Below, piece after piece: positions 35,600 through 46,759 of a stretch of DNA of 64,000 bases; the stretch's first letter is position 1, and the number at the start of each line of letters is the position of its first letter. The notes beneath the pieces were generated by a model that saw only the letters and a list, made by a program, of their open reading frames with translations, searched no databases and was not told the origin of the DNA. The stretch covers positions 8,497,376 to 8,561,375 of the forward strand of contig OX442418.1 of the NCBI GenBank assembly GCA_949361645.1, given 5' to 3'. Made by a program: the position numbers and the translations under genes. The DNA comes from Spongilla lacustris (lineage: Eukaryota; Porifera; Demospongiae; Spongillida; Spongillidae).

Positions 35600-37810
35600 C
35601 GTGAAGGGCAGGGGACCAGGAGGATGAGATAAGAATTGCGTCATTGACATTAGACAATATCCGGCTGATATTCAATCCATAAGCGAGAAGAGTACGCAAA
35701 TAGTATACTAAAGTGCCTAAGAGAAAAATATACACTCAGCGTATAACTGAAGTGTATACTGTTCCTATCCACTAGTTTTACGCCAGAGATTCTATTAATA
35801 TACGATAGGTGTATAACTAGCGTAAATTGGTGCTATACATTAGAATATACGCTGGCGTAAAACACGTTTGTAGCACAGTGGCTCTTCAGTGATGTGGAAC
35901 AGCTCAAGCCTGGCCCGCTGGTTAATCCCAGGGTAGTCTTCTGTTCACTACATTGTAAGGGAAGGAATGGGGAAAGGAGAGGGATTAGAGTGGAGAGGGA
36001 GATGGGAGAGGGTTTATGAGGATGCAAAGCAATTAGCATCTACATGTACATGTAGATACAATGTACATGTAGATGTAATGAATCTAGATGTAAATAAATG
36101 CACCATGCTACAATTGTACTCACTAAAAAAAAAGTCTGAAGTACAATATTTATATTCAGCCTGCACCTATCATACATGTACATGACGTTACAACTACCGG
36201 TATATACAGAAACTAAGAGAAACTACCTGACAGCAACTACATCCTCTCACAGTACACACCTGGACGCCGGAAAACTACCATCAAAGTAACCTTTACACTC
36301 GGCCGTTCATTTTAACCTGTAACCGCCATCCTGCATGGAAAATGCCATATTTAAGGGGTTTAGTATAGCCGTCAGAAAAAGCGTCCTTCTTAGAACACGC
36401 TATACATTTATACACCCATCTGTCCACTATATGTAGTATAAGGGATTTTCACATCTCTGTGGCAGTTGGTACAAACAAGCCTCGTGTTTGTACCCTGTTC
36501 GACACGGGTATGGTAGCTTCCGCAATTACAGTGTTGCGTAGGTCAGTCATGACATTATCCAGCCGTTCGTAAGTTATGAGCATCATATCACTATAGACAA
36601 CCAAAGGCTAGTATCAAAGCGAATTCCATTCGCACGTGGATGCCAGGTCGATACTTAGTAGGCAACTATATAGGTAGTTAATATTCATCACGGGCGGAGG
36701 CCTAATGTCCAACTTTTCAATGTGTTGAAACGGCCGTGAACGATCTTTTATGTGCCTGATACACACCATACAAATATATATGAACGCTTATATATACATA
36801 AGTTAGGATTCACATATACAAATGTACGTACGCGTGTATACGGTGCACGAAATAGCTATATATTGTGCGAGAGAAAGTCAGTGCATGCATGTACACACTT
36901 CCTGCAGCTCCAATCTGTGCACCATGCATATATGTATATAGGTTCATTATAACCTTACATCAGGGCCGTCGCCGCACTATAATTGGTCCGGTTATGACTA
37001 TAAGCCGCTGTGGAGGGGGTGGTGGACACCCCTCCTAACGTGCTTTGCATTCTTCGTGTATACCGTTGGCGTCGGATGGTAAATTACTGAGGTAATTTAA
37101 CCTGGCGGCAGAGCATGCACGCATGTTATTAATCCCGTCAACTTAAAATTGTATGGTGCCCCCCACCCCCGTCCCACGCATTGCATCTGCTCGATTGTTT
37201 GAGCGTGTTGCGGCGGTTCACAGGGAAAAAACGCAAGTTTTGCATTTATAAATGATTACAAAACCATCTATAACTTTAAAATTGATTTGTGTATTATTTT
37301 TTATGTTCAATCACGCAATGATTCCAAAATGATTTCACGCGGTTTTTTTTTTACTGTGGTTACTCACTCGCGTTGTGCTGTGTCCAGCCATGTGCGTACT
37401 GCCATCTAGCTTTTCTAGTCAAAACAGATTATGATGAGTTTTCAAACAGCAAGCTATACTGAGGTCTGCTGCATAAAGTGACTCAGTTACTTTATGCAGA
37501 TGTCGTATATTCTGCAGGATGTACAGGGACGAAATAGACTTGCGTCATACTGAATGACACTGTTCATTGCTTGAAGTATAGTCGCAAATAGAATAAAAAA
37601 TAGAACAAAATATTTAACTTCAAATATCGTGCGTGAAAACCCACGTTTCTTTGATACATCCAGTGCACAGATATGGTATACATGCATGCAGCATCACATG
37701 CACTACATGCAGCATCACATGCACTACATGCAGATAGAATCCCATGCAAACCGCACAAATGCTAAATGATTAAGGCAGTGCGATTACGGGGATACATAAT
37801 TGGCAAAATT
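35600..37810. other. Intergenic sequence, no gene recognised
   Basis: No domain-bearing ORF. A cluster of GCGTATAA/TTATACGC-like motifs lies at ~35730-35870 (also near 25560-25600), and ACATGTACATGTA motifs at ~36040. A 21 bp motif (CATGCAGCATCACATGCACTA) is repeated at ~37685-37735. Nothing here supports a gene. Confidence 0.4.
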
Positions 37811-38593
37811 GTAAGGGGGCTTGTCCAAACGATTTTTGGAAAAATTAGCGTCATTGTGACGTTAGGGGGGGGGGGGGGGGGGGGAGGCTATGACGCTAAG
37901 AAAAATTTTATTGTCCGCAAGTATTGTTTTTATAATACGGAACATTAAGTTAGCTGCAGCGTTGACTCCAGTGGCAACAGTTATGTCTGTTCAGACTACA
38001 CTGTACATTGAGTAATGTTCCATACAAAAACTCAATGACGTTAAGAGGGAGGGGGGGGGGGGGGGGTTATACGTTAACGTCACAATGACGCTAATTTTTC
38101 CAAAAACACAGCTTACAGCTTACAGCGCTCCCCCATACCCCCTAGCTGGGCGGGAGGGGTGCCCCCCTCGATCCCGCACCCTCCCCGGGCAGCGCTGCCC
38201 ACCGGCGCCCCTCACCTTCATCTTGCCCCCCCTCCAGAAAAGCTGGGGACGCCCATGTTCTGTATGTCATAGTGTGTGTGTCAGTGTGTGTGCGTGTGTG
38301 TGTGTGTGTGTGTGCGTGTGTGCATGTGTGTGTGTGTGTTTGGTTAATTATTACATTGACTGATACACTGTGTAAATTTGAAACACCGAGTAGGCAGAAA
38401 TGCAAATCATTCACCGAATATTTGTCAAAACGCTGCATGGGAATTATACTTCTCTGATAGTTCCCACCGCTCCCTACGTAACATGTACATCAGGAAATAA
38501 TTGGTATGCATGCACGATGGAATGCATAAAGAGTTATATGTGTCATATAACTCACAATGGAACGCGAGCAAAGACTCCACTTACAACTTCATT
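37811..38593. repeat. Tandem segmental duplication, copy 1 (783 bp)
   Basis: Starts GTAAGGGGGCTTGTCC and ends CTTACAACTTCATT, directly followed by copy 2 with the same start. It contains a ~290 bp palindromic MITE-like core: GTCCAAACGATTTTTGGAAA...CGTCATTGTGACG near 37825 is mirrored by CGTCACAATGACGCTAATTT...CC near 38080. Poly-G tracts (37865-37884, 38051-38066) lie on both sides. A GC-rich block follows (CCCGGGCAGCGCTGCCC), then a (TG)n run. It preserves the uninterrupted site into which the Gypsy element inserted in copy 2. Confidence 0.85.
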
Positions 38594-39275
38594 GTAAGGG
38601 GGCTTGTCCAAACGATTTTTGGAAAAATTAGCGTTAGGGGGGGAGGCTATGACGCTAAGAAAGATTTTATTGTCCGCAAGTATTGTTTTTACAATACGGA
38701 ACATTAAGTTATCTGCAGCGTTGACTCCAGTGGTAGCAGTTATGCCTATTCAAACTACACTGCACATTGAGTAATGTTCCATACAAAAACTCAATGACGT
38801 TAAGAGGGGGGGGGGGGGGGGTTAAATGTTAACGTCAAAATAAAATACAGCTTACAGCTTACAGCGCTCCCCCATACCCCCTAGCTGGGCGGGAGGGGTG
38901 CCCCCCTCCGGCACCCTCCCCGGGCAGCGCTGCCCACCGGCGCCCATCACCTTCATCTTGGCCCCCCCCTTTCCAGAAAAGCTGGGGACGCCCATGTTGT
39001 GTATGTCATAGTGTGTGTGTGTCAGTGTGTGTGTGCGTGTGTGTGTGCGTGTGTGTGTGCGTGTGTGCGTGTGTGTCTGTTTGGTTAATGATTACATTGA
39101 CTGATACACTGTGTAAATTTGAAACACCGAGTAGGCAGAAATGCAAATCATTCTCCGAATATTTGTCAAAACGAATTATACTTCTCTGATAGTTCCCGCC
39201 GCTCCCCATGTAACATGTACATCAGGAAATAATTGGTATGCATGCATGATGGGAATGCATAAAGAGTTATATGTG
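38594..39275. repeat. Tandem segmental duplication, copy 2 (left part)
   Basis: Second copy of the 783 bp unit, interrupted at 39276 by the Gypsy element; its last ~55 bases lie at 45362-45416. Compared with copy 1 it lacks most of the central poly-G tract and part of the inverted-repeat core (the AATGACGCTAATTTTTCC segment), and its (TG)n run differs. Confidence 0.85.
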
Positions 39276-39443
39276 TGTAACAGAGGATGTCAGCTGTCAC
39301 CGAAGGTGTTAACAAGGTGATAGACCTGACCTTTGGGACTAGACTATTCTAGAATATTCTATAGGGTATTTAATGCATTAAGTTTGTGTGTGTTGTTCTC
39401 TCTTTTTGTCTTGCACTGGTAACTCATTGTTGAAGTTGTTACA
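39276..39443 (+). repeat. 5' LTR (168 bp)
   Basis: Begins TGTAACAGAGG and ends AAGTTGTTACA, with terminal inverted repeat TGTAAC/GTTACA. TATTTAATGCATT at ~39368 could act as a TATA-like core. I found no difference from the 3' LTR. Confidence 0.95.
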
Positions 39444-39461
39444 TTGGTGGCAGCGGTGGGA
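39444..39461 (+). promoter_or_regulatory. Primer-binding site of the complete Gypsy element
   Basis: TTGGTGGCAGCGGTGGGA directly follows the 5' LTR. TGG-GGCAGCGGTGGGAT-type sequences occupy this place in many Gypsy elements. The primer tRNA was not determined. Confidence 0.6.
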
Positions 39462-39471
39462 TCGCTCTGGC

Positions 39472-41011
39472 ATGGCGCAAGGAATACATGGATTGACGCT
39501 ACCTGAGATCAATGCAGATAGCAGGGAAGAATTTGATCGCTCGTGGAAACGCTTCGAGGTCATCGCTGCAGCCAACAAATGGGAAGGCGGCAGGGATCTT
39601 GTCATCCTCCCAGCCTTACTTCGGGGAAAGTTACTAGACATTTACATGCAACTACCCGACTCCGACAAAGCTGATCTTGCAACGCTCAAGAAGGCGCTCG
39701 CAGACCGAGCAGGCTTAACGAGGGATCCACTTTTGTCGGCGAAGAGATTTGGAGAGCGGTGTCAAGAACTACGAGAGTCAGTCAGAGATTTTGAGATGGC
39801 GCTGTGCAAGTTGTTCACTGAAGACAATGTCAAAACAGCGAGCGTTTTGCTAGGGCGATTTGTAACAGGGTTGCGACCAGAATTGGCAAGGCAGGTTCTT
39901 CTCTGTGGCACGCCAACCAACTTGGACGATGCGGTAAAGAACGCTATCCGTGTTGAACGCGCGATGGGATTGGACGACGGGCAGCGGGTCCAAGCAGTGC
40001 AGACAGGAGGCAGAGAAGACATACGTGAGGTAATTGATAAGCTCGTGGGGAGGATGGAGGCGCTGGAATTTCGTTTATCAGAACAGAAACCAGGTGGAGC
40101 CCAACAACCTCGTTGTTACTTATGCAACAAGAAAGGGCACATCAAACGCTACTGCCCTTCTCGGAGAAACAACGACGACGGCACAAGAGGTGAGCAGGCT
40201 TCAAAAGTTTGTTACTGTAATAGCACGTCTCTGAGGGTTCAAGGCATGTTAGGGGGGCAAAGGGTGAGCTTTCTTGTGGACTCGGGTGCAGCAGTTTCAG
40301 TTGTGAGCTATGACATTTTGCCTCCCAGCGCAAGGTCAAGCATGAACGGAACCCCTCCTCTCACCATCGGAGCTAATGGCATTCCGTTAGATGTCCTTGG
40401 AATAGTCAACGTAATGGTAGATTTAGAGACCATTAAAGTTCACCATGACTTTGTAGTAGCACGGAAGCTTACTGTAGAGTGTTTGCTAGGGATGGACTTC
40501 CTGTCTCGGCATGGTGCAGTTGTCGATTGCTCCAACTGTAAACTAACATTGGCGGTTCGCGATGAAGGAAAGGCGGGGCACGAAGGACGCGAGCATGAGG
40601 GGGACACTGCGCTAGTCGTCAACTTAGTCCAGACCACGAAAATTCCGGCGCGGTCGCAAGTGTTAGTACTAGGAAGGATAGGAAGTCTTGGCGATAACAA
40701 AGGAGAAGGACTAATTGAACCAATAGTGAACATTCAACGGGGGATTCTAGTTGCACGTAGTGTCTGCAAAGTCGATGATAACAGCCAAGTCCCACTCCAA
40801 ATAGTCAACACTGGACTTACCGATGCAATCGTTTACGAGTCAACCAGAGTAGCAACGTTCACAGTGGGTAGTGCAGTCATGACGCTTGGTGACAATGACA
40901 CCATCGAACCCCGAAACAACGAGATGCCAGCGGTGGATTTGACGGGCGCAGAGCTTACTGAAGCAGAAAGGATGAAGCTCCAGCGGTTGATATGGGAGTT
41001 CCCGGGGTACA
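39472..41011 (+). pseudogene. Gypsy Gag and protease (first part of gag-pol)
   Basis: Open from the ATG at 39472 (MAQGIHGLTLPEIN). A Gag domain (~1-200) is followed by one CCHC knuckle, CYLCNKKGHIKRYC (~215), and an aspartic protease with FLVDSGAAVSVVS (~265) and a second conserved segment ending LLGMDFLSRHGA. The frame should run into RT but is lost near 41003-41011. It reads LIWEFPG and then must change to the next frame, where FASENSAPGRTDVVKHSIRV follows. A single-base indel is enough. The break falls after protease, not at the gag/pol border, so I regard it as a mutation and not programmed frameshifting. The same reading continues out of frame to a stop at 41175. Confidence 0.9.
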
Positions 41012-42215
41012 TTTGCGTCAGAAAACAGTGCCCCAGGGAGAACAGATGTGGTGAAGCACTCCATCAGAGTACAAGGGCCACCAGTCCGTCAGCCTTTGCG
41101 TCGCATACCCTACTCTCTCCAGGATTCAGTCTCCAAAGAAGTAAAGAAGATGTTACACCAGGGGGTGATTCGTGAAAGCAACAGCCCATGGTCTTCGCCT
41201 GTGGTAATGGTTAAGAAGAAGGACGGTTTTTGGCGTTTTAGTATCGATTTCCGGAAGCTTAACGAGAGGACGGTAAAGGATGCTTACCCGTTGCCACGAA
41301 TAGACGAAACGCTGGAGGCACTCGCTGGATCTCGGTTCTTTTCCACCCTGGATCTTGCCTCGGGATACTGGCAAGTTGAAGTTGAAGAAAAGGATCGAGG
41401 AAAAACGGCATTCTCAACTCGGGAGGGCCATTACGAATTCAACGTTATGCCGTTTGGTCTGACTAACGCTCCTTCAACTTTTCAACGGCTGATGGAATGC
41501 GTTCTTGCAGGTATGACGTATGAACAATGTCTAATCTACCTGGATGACATTATTGTATTTAGCACTTCGTTTGAACAACATCTTCAGCGCCTGCGGACTG
41601 TGTTTGAACTTTTAGAGAAAGCGGGGCTTAAACTAAAAGGAAAGAAGTGCCATTTTGTCCAAAGTAAGATACGGTACTTGGGGCACATTGTATCCAAAGA
41701 GGGAATACAGGCAGATCCGGAAAAGCTTTGTGCCATGCGGGAGTACCCCATCCCATGTGATATTAAGGAATTGAGGCAATTCCTAGGCCTCACCAACTAT
41801 TACAGGCGTTTTATCCAGGGATACTCCAACATAGCTGCACCGCTTCATAAACTGACATCAAAATCAGCAGGTGGATACAAGTGGGATGACAACTGTCAAG
41901 CAGCATTCCAAACTTTAAAACAGAAGTTGATCAGCCCTCCAATACTGGCTTATCCTGACTTTAAGCATTCATTTACCATAGCAACAGATGCCTCTGGGTC
42001 AGCACTAGAAGCTGCATTGAGTCAAGAAGTTGAAGGAGAGGAAAAAGTCATCGCCTTTTGGAGTCGACAGCTGAACAAGGCAGAACGAAACTATTCAACT
42101 GTTGAGAGGGAGGCTTTGGCTGTGGTTGCTGCGATTAAAGAATTGTTCCCATATCTATATGGAAGGTCATTCATTTTACTTACTGACCACAATCCCTTAA
42201 CATCATTGAGGGGGG
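41012..42215 (+). pseudogene. Gypsy reverse transcriptase and RNase H
   Basis: The second reading frame is open across the whole RT: the IPYSLQD...VIRESNSPWSSPVV entry region, WRFSIDFRKLNE, LDLASGYWQV, the catalytic YLDDIIVF, and the thumb LRQFLGLTNYYRRFI. RNase H follows with ATDASGSALEAALSQ and LLTDHNPLTSLRG. All catalytic aspartates are present. The frame is lost in a run of six G (42210-42215): one G fewer would restore LKDTGGRLTRWLLFLQQFD in the next frame. As it stands the protein is cut off in RNase H. Homopolymer slippage, real or in sequencing, is the obvious cause. Confidence 0.92.
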
Positions 42216-45148
42216 CTCAAGGACACGGGAGGAAGACTTACGCGTTGGCTCTTATTCCTCCAACAGTTTGACATCACGATTAAGTATAGGGCAGGGAGAA
42301 ACAATGGCAATGCCGATGCCATGTCAAGACTCAAGTGCGAAGTTAATGAGTCTGCCCGGCAAGCTGCAGTTGAAGATTCCAATGCAATGGTAGGAGGAAT
42401 TACATACCTGGGAGACCCAGGTTTATTGAAACAAAAACAAGATAATGACTCTTTCACAAAGAGTATTTTGCAATCAATCAGAGAAGGGAGAAAGTTGCCT
42501 CTGAAAACGGAAAGATGGAGCAAGTACTTGGTCATTGATGGTGTACTGTGCCGTCAAAGTAGGAATTGTGGAACCTCAAGAACCCAAATTGTCGTACCAC
42601 AGGAACTGAGATCATACATTTTGGATGAGCTGCACAACAAGTCCGGACACTTAGGTGCCTTCAAAACATTTCAAAAAATCAAAGAACGATATTTCTGGCC
42701 TGGTTACGAGCAAGAAATTCATGAGGCAGTGCAAAGATGTGACATTTGTCAACGTCGTAACCATCCAATACCTGCACCTCAAGCACCATTAGGAACAATC
42801 AGTAGCACCTACCCTTTTCAGAAGATTTCCTGGGACATTATGGGTCCTCTTCCAGTCAGCACTCATGGATTCAGGTATATATTGGTCATCACTGACTTGT
42901 TCTCCAAATGGGTAGAAGCGTTCCCACTAGTTGGAACTGATAGCAATACTTTGGCCAAAATTTTGGTAGATGAAATTGTTTGTCGGTATGGAATGCCTGA
43001 AATCATTCACAGCGACCAGGGGTCCAATTTTGTTAGTGAAGTCATCCGAACCTTGTGTGCAATGATGGGAGTCCAACGTACACAGACCACACCATATCAC
43101 CCACAAGGGAATGGCCAAGTGGAGCGTTTCAATAGGACGTTAGAAGGAATGTTGTCAAAAGTTGTCTCTGACCATCAGAGGGATTGGGATGAGCATCTAC
43201 AGAAAGTCCTTTTTGCCTATAGAACAGCAATTCATGAATCTACGGGATACTCGCCATTTTTAGTTACTTTTGGACGCTCACCAAACCTACCTGTTGACGT
43301 AGTTCTGGGGAGACCATCAACATCTACAGGTGATGTTCCTCAGTTTGTACAGAAAACACAGACGGTGTTGCATTCAGCGTTTTTACAAGTCCGCCAACAT
43401 CTTCAACAAGCACATCAGAGGCAAAAGCAAGTGGCTGATGCAAGCAGTGTTGGGGAAGCCTTTCAGGTTGGGGACAGAGTATGGCTTTATGTCCCAAGAG
43501 TGAAGCAAGGGCAGAGCAAAAAGTTCACTTCACTATGGAGGGGTCCTTACACAGTAGGGTGTGTAACCGGTTATCAGGTTATTCGGGTTATTCGGATATT
43601 CGCAAAAACCTATCCGTTCGAATAGTAATTTAGCATTACTCGGAAAAATCGATTATTGGATTTGTTCTATTCGAAATAACCGGTTTGTGAATCTCCATTC
43701 GGAGGTACTTAGGTATTCGTCGTCCGCATCGACAATTCGCCCATTATTCGAATACATTTTTATGACGATATCCGGATACGCGTTTACGATATTACAATAA
43801 TTACTTCTAATTTAACGTTATAACGTCACTGTTGTTACTATAAATATACACGTGGGGACGAGATCTAATACATGTATTACGGGCAGTAATTCGAACTACA
43901 TGTAGCCAAAAGAGATCTCCCTCTTCACGTGTCATGACGACGGACAGCTCCAGCTACAAATCAAAGTCAGTTCGCTTAGTGTATTTCGAATCATTTGGCT
44001 TCTTGAATCAATCTCTCTGAGCTGATATTGCCGCGATCGAGTTACTAGTATTTTCAAAACTGAAATGGAGGCTGCATGGCTGGTGGTGCGTAAACGTCAT
44101 CTGTGGTTCTATTCTGTTGGCATCAAGTGCGATGTGTACATCTGTAGACTGTAGGTACTGGTAAAGCCATAACTTAGGTCAGGACACGCCCAACTAGGTA
44201 TGTGGTTAGGCCAAGCGATTTAGGCTTATGTAGGTAGCTGTGGTTGTGTGCTGAGTGCATCTGGTGTGATGTGGGTAGCTGTGGATGCATGCTGAGGGTA
44301 TTGATCTGGTGTAATGTCGTCAGTTAGTTGTAGTAGGGTGTCTGGTGTGATGGAGGTAGCTATGGTTGTGTGCCTCATGAGGGCATCTGGTGTGATGGGG
44401 GTAGGTGTGTTTGTGTGCTGAAGGCTTCTGGTGTGATGGGTAGGTGTGTTTGTGTGCTGAGGGCATCTGGTGTGATGGGGGTAGGTGTGTTTGTGTGCTG
44501 AGGGTATCTGGTGTGATGTAGGTAGCTGTAGGAGGGTCTCTGGTGTGATGTGTACATTTAGGTGGCTCAATGAGCAGAAAACCTGAATAACCTAGATATT
44601 CGGCTGGCAAATTGTCAAAACCTATTCGGAAAAATCGATTTTCTTTTTTCAAGTATTCGGAAAAATCGATTTTCAGATCCAGAAAAACCTGAAAAATCGA
44701 TTAGTGTTTTAAAAGTATTCGGAAAAATCGATTTTCATTATTCAGGGGAGGTTACACACCCTATTACACAGTCATTAGTAAAACCAGTCCCATCAACTAC
44801 AGGATTCAACTCATTGGAGGGAACCAGAAAACAACAGTTCATCGAAACCGGCTTAAACTATGCCATACTGATCCCACACTTCCTCTAGTACAGCAAAGAG
44901 CAAATGATACACAGAGCACTAGTTCAATCAACAGACGGAATGATGGAGGTTATGTAATCTTGGATGAGGAAGGAGGGGAAATAAATCGGATTGGCGGTCA
45001 AGAGGATGAGACAATTGGGGACGAAGTGCCAGAAAATGACGAGCTGCCAGGAAATATGAACCCAACTGAGCACGAAGTAAATGATGACCAAAGGTATCCT
45101 CAGAGAGATCGACAACAACCTAACCGATATCACGCTGGATTTTCCTGA
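42216..45148 (+). pseudogene. Gypsy integrase, split by a hAT MITE
   Basis: Third reading frame from LKDTGGRLTRW. The integrase zinc domain reads HNKSGHLGAFKTFQKI then CDICQRRN. The catalytic core has DIMGPLP, HSDQGSNF and the Glu region NGQVERFNRTLEG. A GPY/F module follows with LWRGPYTV. At 43555 a 1209 bp MITE with its 8 bp duplication interrupts the frame. Removing 1217 bases returns ISKTSPINYRIQLIGGNQK in the correct frame (44772 onward), which runs open to a stop at 45146-45148. The reading continues past the MITE edge only as ...VGCVTGYQVIRVIR to a stop near 43625. So the integrase was intact in the GPY/F region when the MITE landed. Confidence 0.9.
43555..44763. mobile_element. 1.2 kb hAT-type MITE inside integrase
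   Basis: Ends are TAGGGTGTGTAACC and GGTTACACACCCTA, flanked by a perfect 8 bp duplication TTACACAG (43547-43554 and 44764-44771). An 8 bp duplication with TAGGG-type ends fits the hAT superfamily. Subterminal regions carry AACCGGTT and repeated TTCGGAAAAATCGATTTTC motifs. The centre holds a ~42 bp minisatellite (44230-44550, with GTGTGCTGAGGGCATCTGGT). No transposase. The minus-strand His/Thr-rich ORFs are translations of that minisatellite. Confidence 0.93.
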
Positions 45149-45179
45149 TAAACCAGGTCTTGTGAGGACACAAGAATCT

Positions 45180-45193
45180 AAAAGAGGGAGCAA
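45180..45193 (+). promoter_or_regulatory. Polypurine tract
   Basis: AAAAGAGGGAGCAA immediately precedes the 3' LTR, the expected place for the plus-strand primer. Confidence 0.65.
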
Positions 45194-45361
45194 TGTAACA
45201 GAGGATGTCAGCTGTCACCGAAGGTGTTAACAAGGTGATAGACCTGACCTTTGGGACTAGACTATTCTAGAATATTCTATAGGGTATTTAATGCATTAAG
45301 TTTGTGTGTGTTGTTCTCTCTTTTTGTCTTGCACTGGTAACTCATTGTTGAAGTTGTTACA
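45194..45361 (+). repeat. 3' LTR (168 bp)
   Basis: Same sequence and length as the 5' LTR by eye. The flanking TGTGTCATATAACTC continues copy 2 of the segmental duplication. Confidence 0.95.
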
Positions 45362-45416
45362 TGTGTCATATAACTCACAATGGAACGCGAGCAAAGACTC
45401 CACTTACAACTTCATT
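45362..45416. repeat. Tandem segmental duplication, copy 2 (right end)
   Basis: TGTGTCATATAACTCACAAT through ACTTACAACTTCATT matches the end of copy 1 (to 38593) and completes the second copy after the retrotransposon. Confidence 0.9.
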
Positions 45417-45570
45417 TCTCACCTAGTATGAATGATGTCGGAGTGATTATGCATATACATGTATGATAATGCTTCAGCAATGGAGTCAGAAAAGGTTGAC
45501 GCACAGACTAGAATATGCATCATTTCCCCTCTTGCACTATACACACATTGCAGGAGCCATTTCTAATACC

Positions 45571-46108
45571 GCTCACTGTGAAGCTAGTAAAACAGAATCA
45601 GGATATTGTGCATGCATACAACTTGATAACTGCAATAACAATCTACATGTATAAGAACTGCAGAAAAAGACGGCTGATGAGTTTTCTGACTGGTTTGCAG
45701 ATGCAAACAGGTTTGCAGATGCAAACAGGTTAGCAAGTGAAGTGGAAATAATTATTGAAATTCAACATCCTTGTAAACGGCAAAAAATGCTATAACAGAA
45801 AAGATTATTACAATAATATTGCAATACCAATTGTGGATCACATTGTCCAGGAAATGTCAACAAGATATCATCCAGACATAGAGTAGGATGTGACCCTTTT
45901 ATTTTGGTACCAGCAGTGTATGTAGCAGAGAAAGATTTCTGCAAGACTCGCCAGCTCCATCATCTTTACCCCCTGAATTAAAACTCTGGCAGCAATATTT
46001 GACTCAAAATGACATTCCATTCACAATTTCCCACGTAGCAGGCAAGGATTTAGCAACCCTTACTGTACCTCTCCATTGCTGTAATCCATTGAGCAACTTT
46101 TATTCTCA
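45571..46108 (+). pseudogene. ZMYM1/P52rIPK-like hAT transposase fragment
   Basis: With frame changes, blocks read KLVKQNQDIVHAYNLITAI, ELQKKTADEFSDWFADANR, LASEVEIIIEIQHPCKRQK, YYNNIAIPIVDHIVQEMSTR and LPPELKLWQQYLTQNDIP. This order (D...A...L..+, then a charged stretch, RQ, YYR..IF.P.LD.++..+..RF, then PEL..W) is that of ZMYM1-type hAT proteins common in animals. At least two frameshifts and stops interrupt it, and the catalytic and C-terminal dimerisation segments are missing. Part of one segment (FADANR) is locally duplicated at 45702-45730. Confidence 0.5.
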
Positions 46109-46241
46109 TTATATGGTGAGTGATTAAGTATTTATATACACCGAGCATGCTATGAGGGCGAACTGACAGTACTTAGCCTGGTATTCAAGACGATTCTTTC
46201 TCTTTGATATATAATTTATAATATGGCTTGCAGCAAGTGGA

Positions 46242-46439
46242 ATGTCGACGACGATTACAGCGATTGAGGACATTGTTCTTTTGGAGGAAGATGTCCCTGG
46301 AGCTTTGCTTGGAAGCAAAAGATCAGACAAACTCAAGGTACCAGAACTGAAAATAAGGAACGCCTGTTTTGAAAATTCTGAAACAGCTCTGCCTTATCTA
46401 GATATGTCCAGGCTACTTAGAAATGGTTGTTTTCCATAA
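46242..46439 (+). pseudogene. SAP-like N-terminal fragment of a transposon protein
   Basis: The frame reads EEDVPGALLGSKRSDKLKVP then ELKIRNACFENSETALPYLD. EDVPGA-L.G...D.L.VPELK.WL.CRG is, from memory, the start of transposon-encoded proteins that combine a SAP-like region with a YqaJ nuclease. The WL.CRG part is out of register, so it is degraded. A YqaJ-like fragment lies 3.6 kb downstream on the same strand. Confidence 0.35.
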
Positions 46440-46451
46440 TGGTATTTTTTT

Positions 46452-46754
46452 TTGTCAGGAGATAAAAGCATCCAAACGTTGCGCATCCATCAATTTGCTG
46501 GCATTACCGCGAAAATGGGAAAGAACTTCGCCGTCGATGAGGCTGTTGTAGGGAAGATTAAAAGGAATCAGATTTGTTCTAGACGTGTTTTACATGTCGT
46601 AGGAGCATGTCATAAGTGTCGGATTAACTTTAAGTGGTCAAACGACACGACCACAGAGGAAAAAGTCGAGAGCGTTCATAAAGACGGCTTAGCTGGAGAG
46701 ATCGGGCGGTACAATAAGCAGAAGAGGTGTGATCTGTGTGAGAATGCTGAATAA
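46452..46754 (+). other. Unrecognised 100-codon ORF
   Basis: Reads GDKSIQTLRIHQFAGITAKM, then KNFAVDEAVVGKIKRNQICS, and ends with CDLCENAE. Lys- and Cys-containing and protein-like, with a TTTGTCAG acceptor-like sequence just upstream. It may be an exon of the preceding transposon gene. No family recognised. Confidence 0.25.
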
Positions 46755-46759
46755 GGTTG

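Larger units (their letters stand above)
39276..45361 (+). mobile_element. Complete Ty3/Gypsy LTR retrotransposon, coding region inactivated
   Basis: Two 168 bp LTRs (39276-39443, 45194-45361), a primer-binding-like site, gag, protease, RT, RNase H and integrase in Ty3/Gypsy order, and a purine tract before the 3' LTR. The target duplication is TGTG (or ATGTG, since one base is ambiguous), deduced from copy 1 of the flanking duplication. The LTRs look identical by eye, yet pol has two frameshifts and carries a 1.2 kb MITE. Confidence 0.95.

Noticed and set aside
41003..41011. Programmed ribosomal frameshift in the Gypsy element
   Set aside because: It lies between protease and RT, not between gag and pol. 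There is no slippery heptamer, and a second similar break occurs in a G run further on.
44226..44652. His/Thr-rich minus-strand ORFs
   Set aside because: Translation of the ~42 bp minisatellite inside the hAT MITE.
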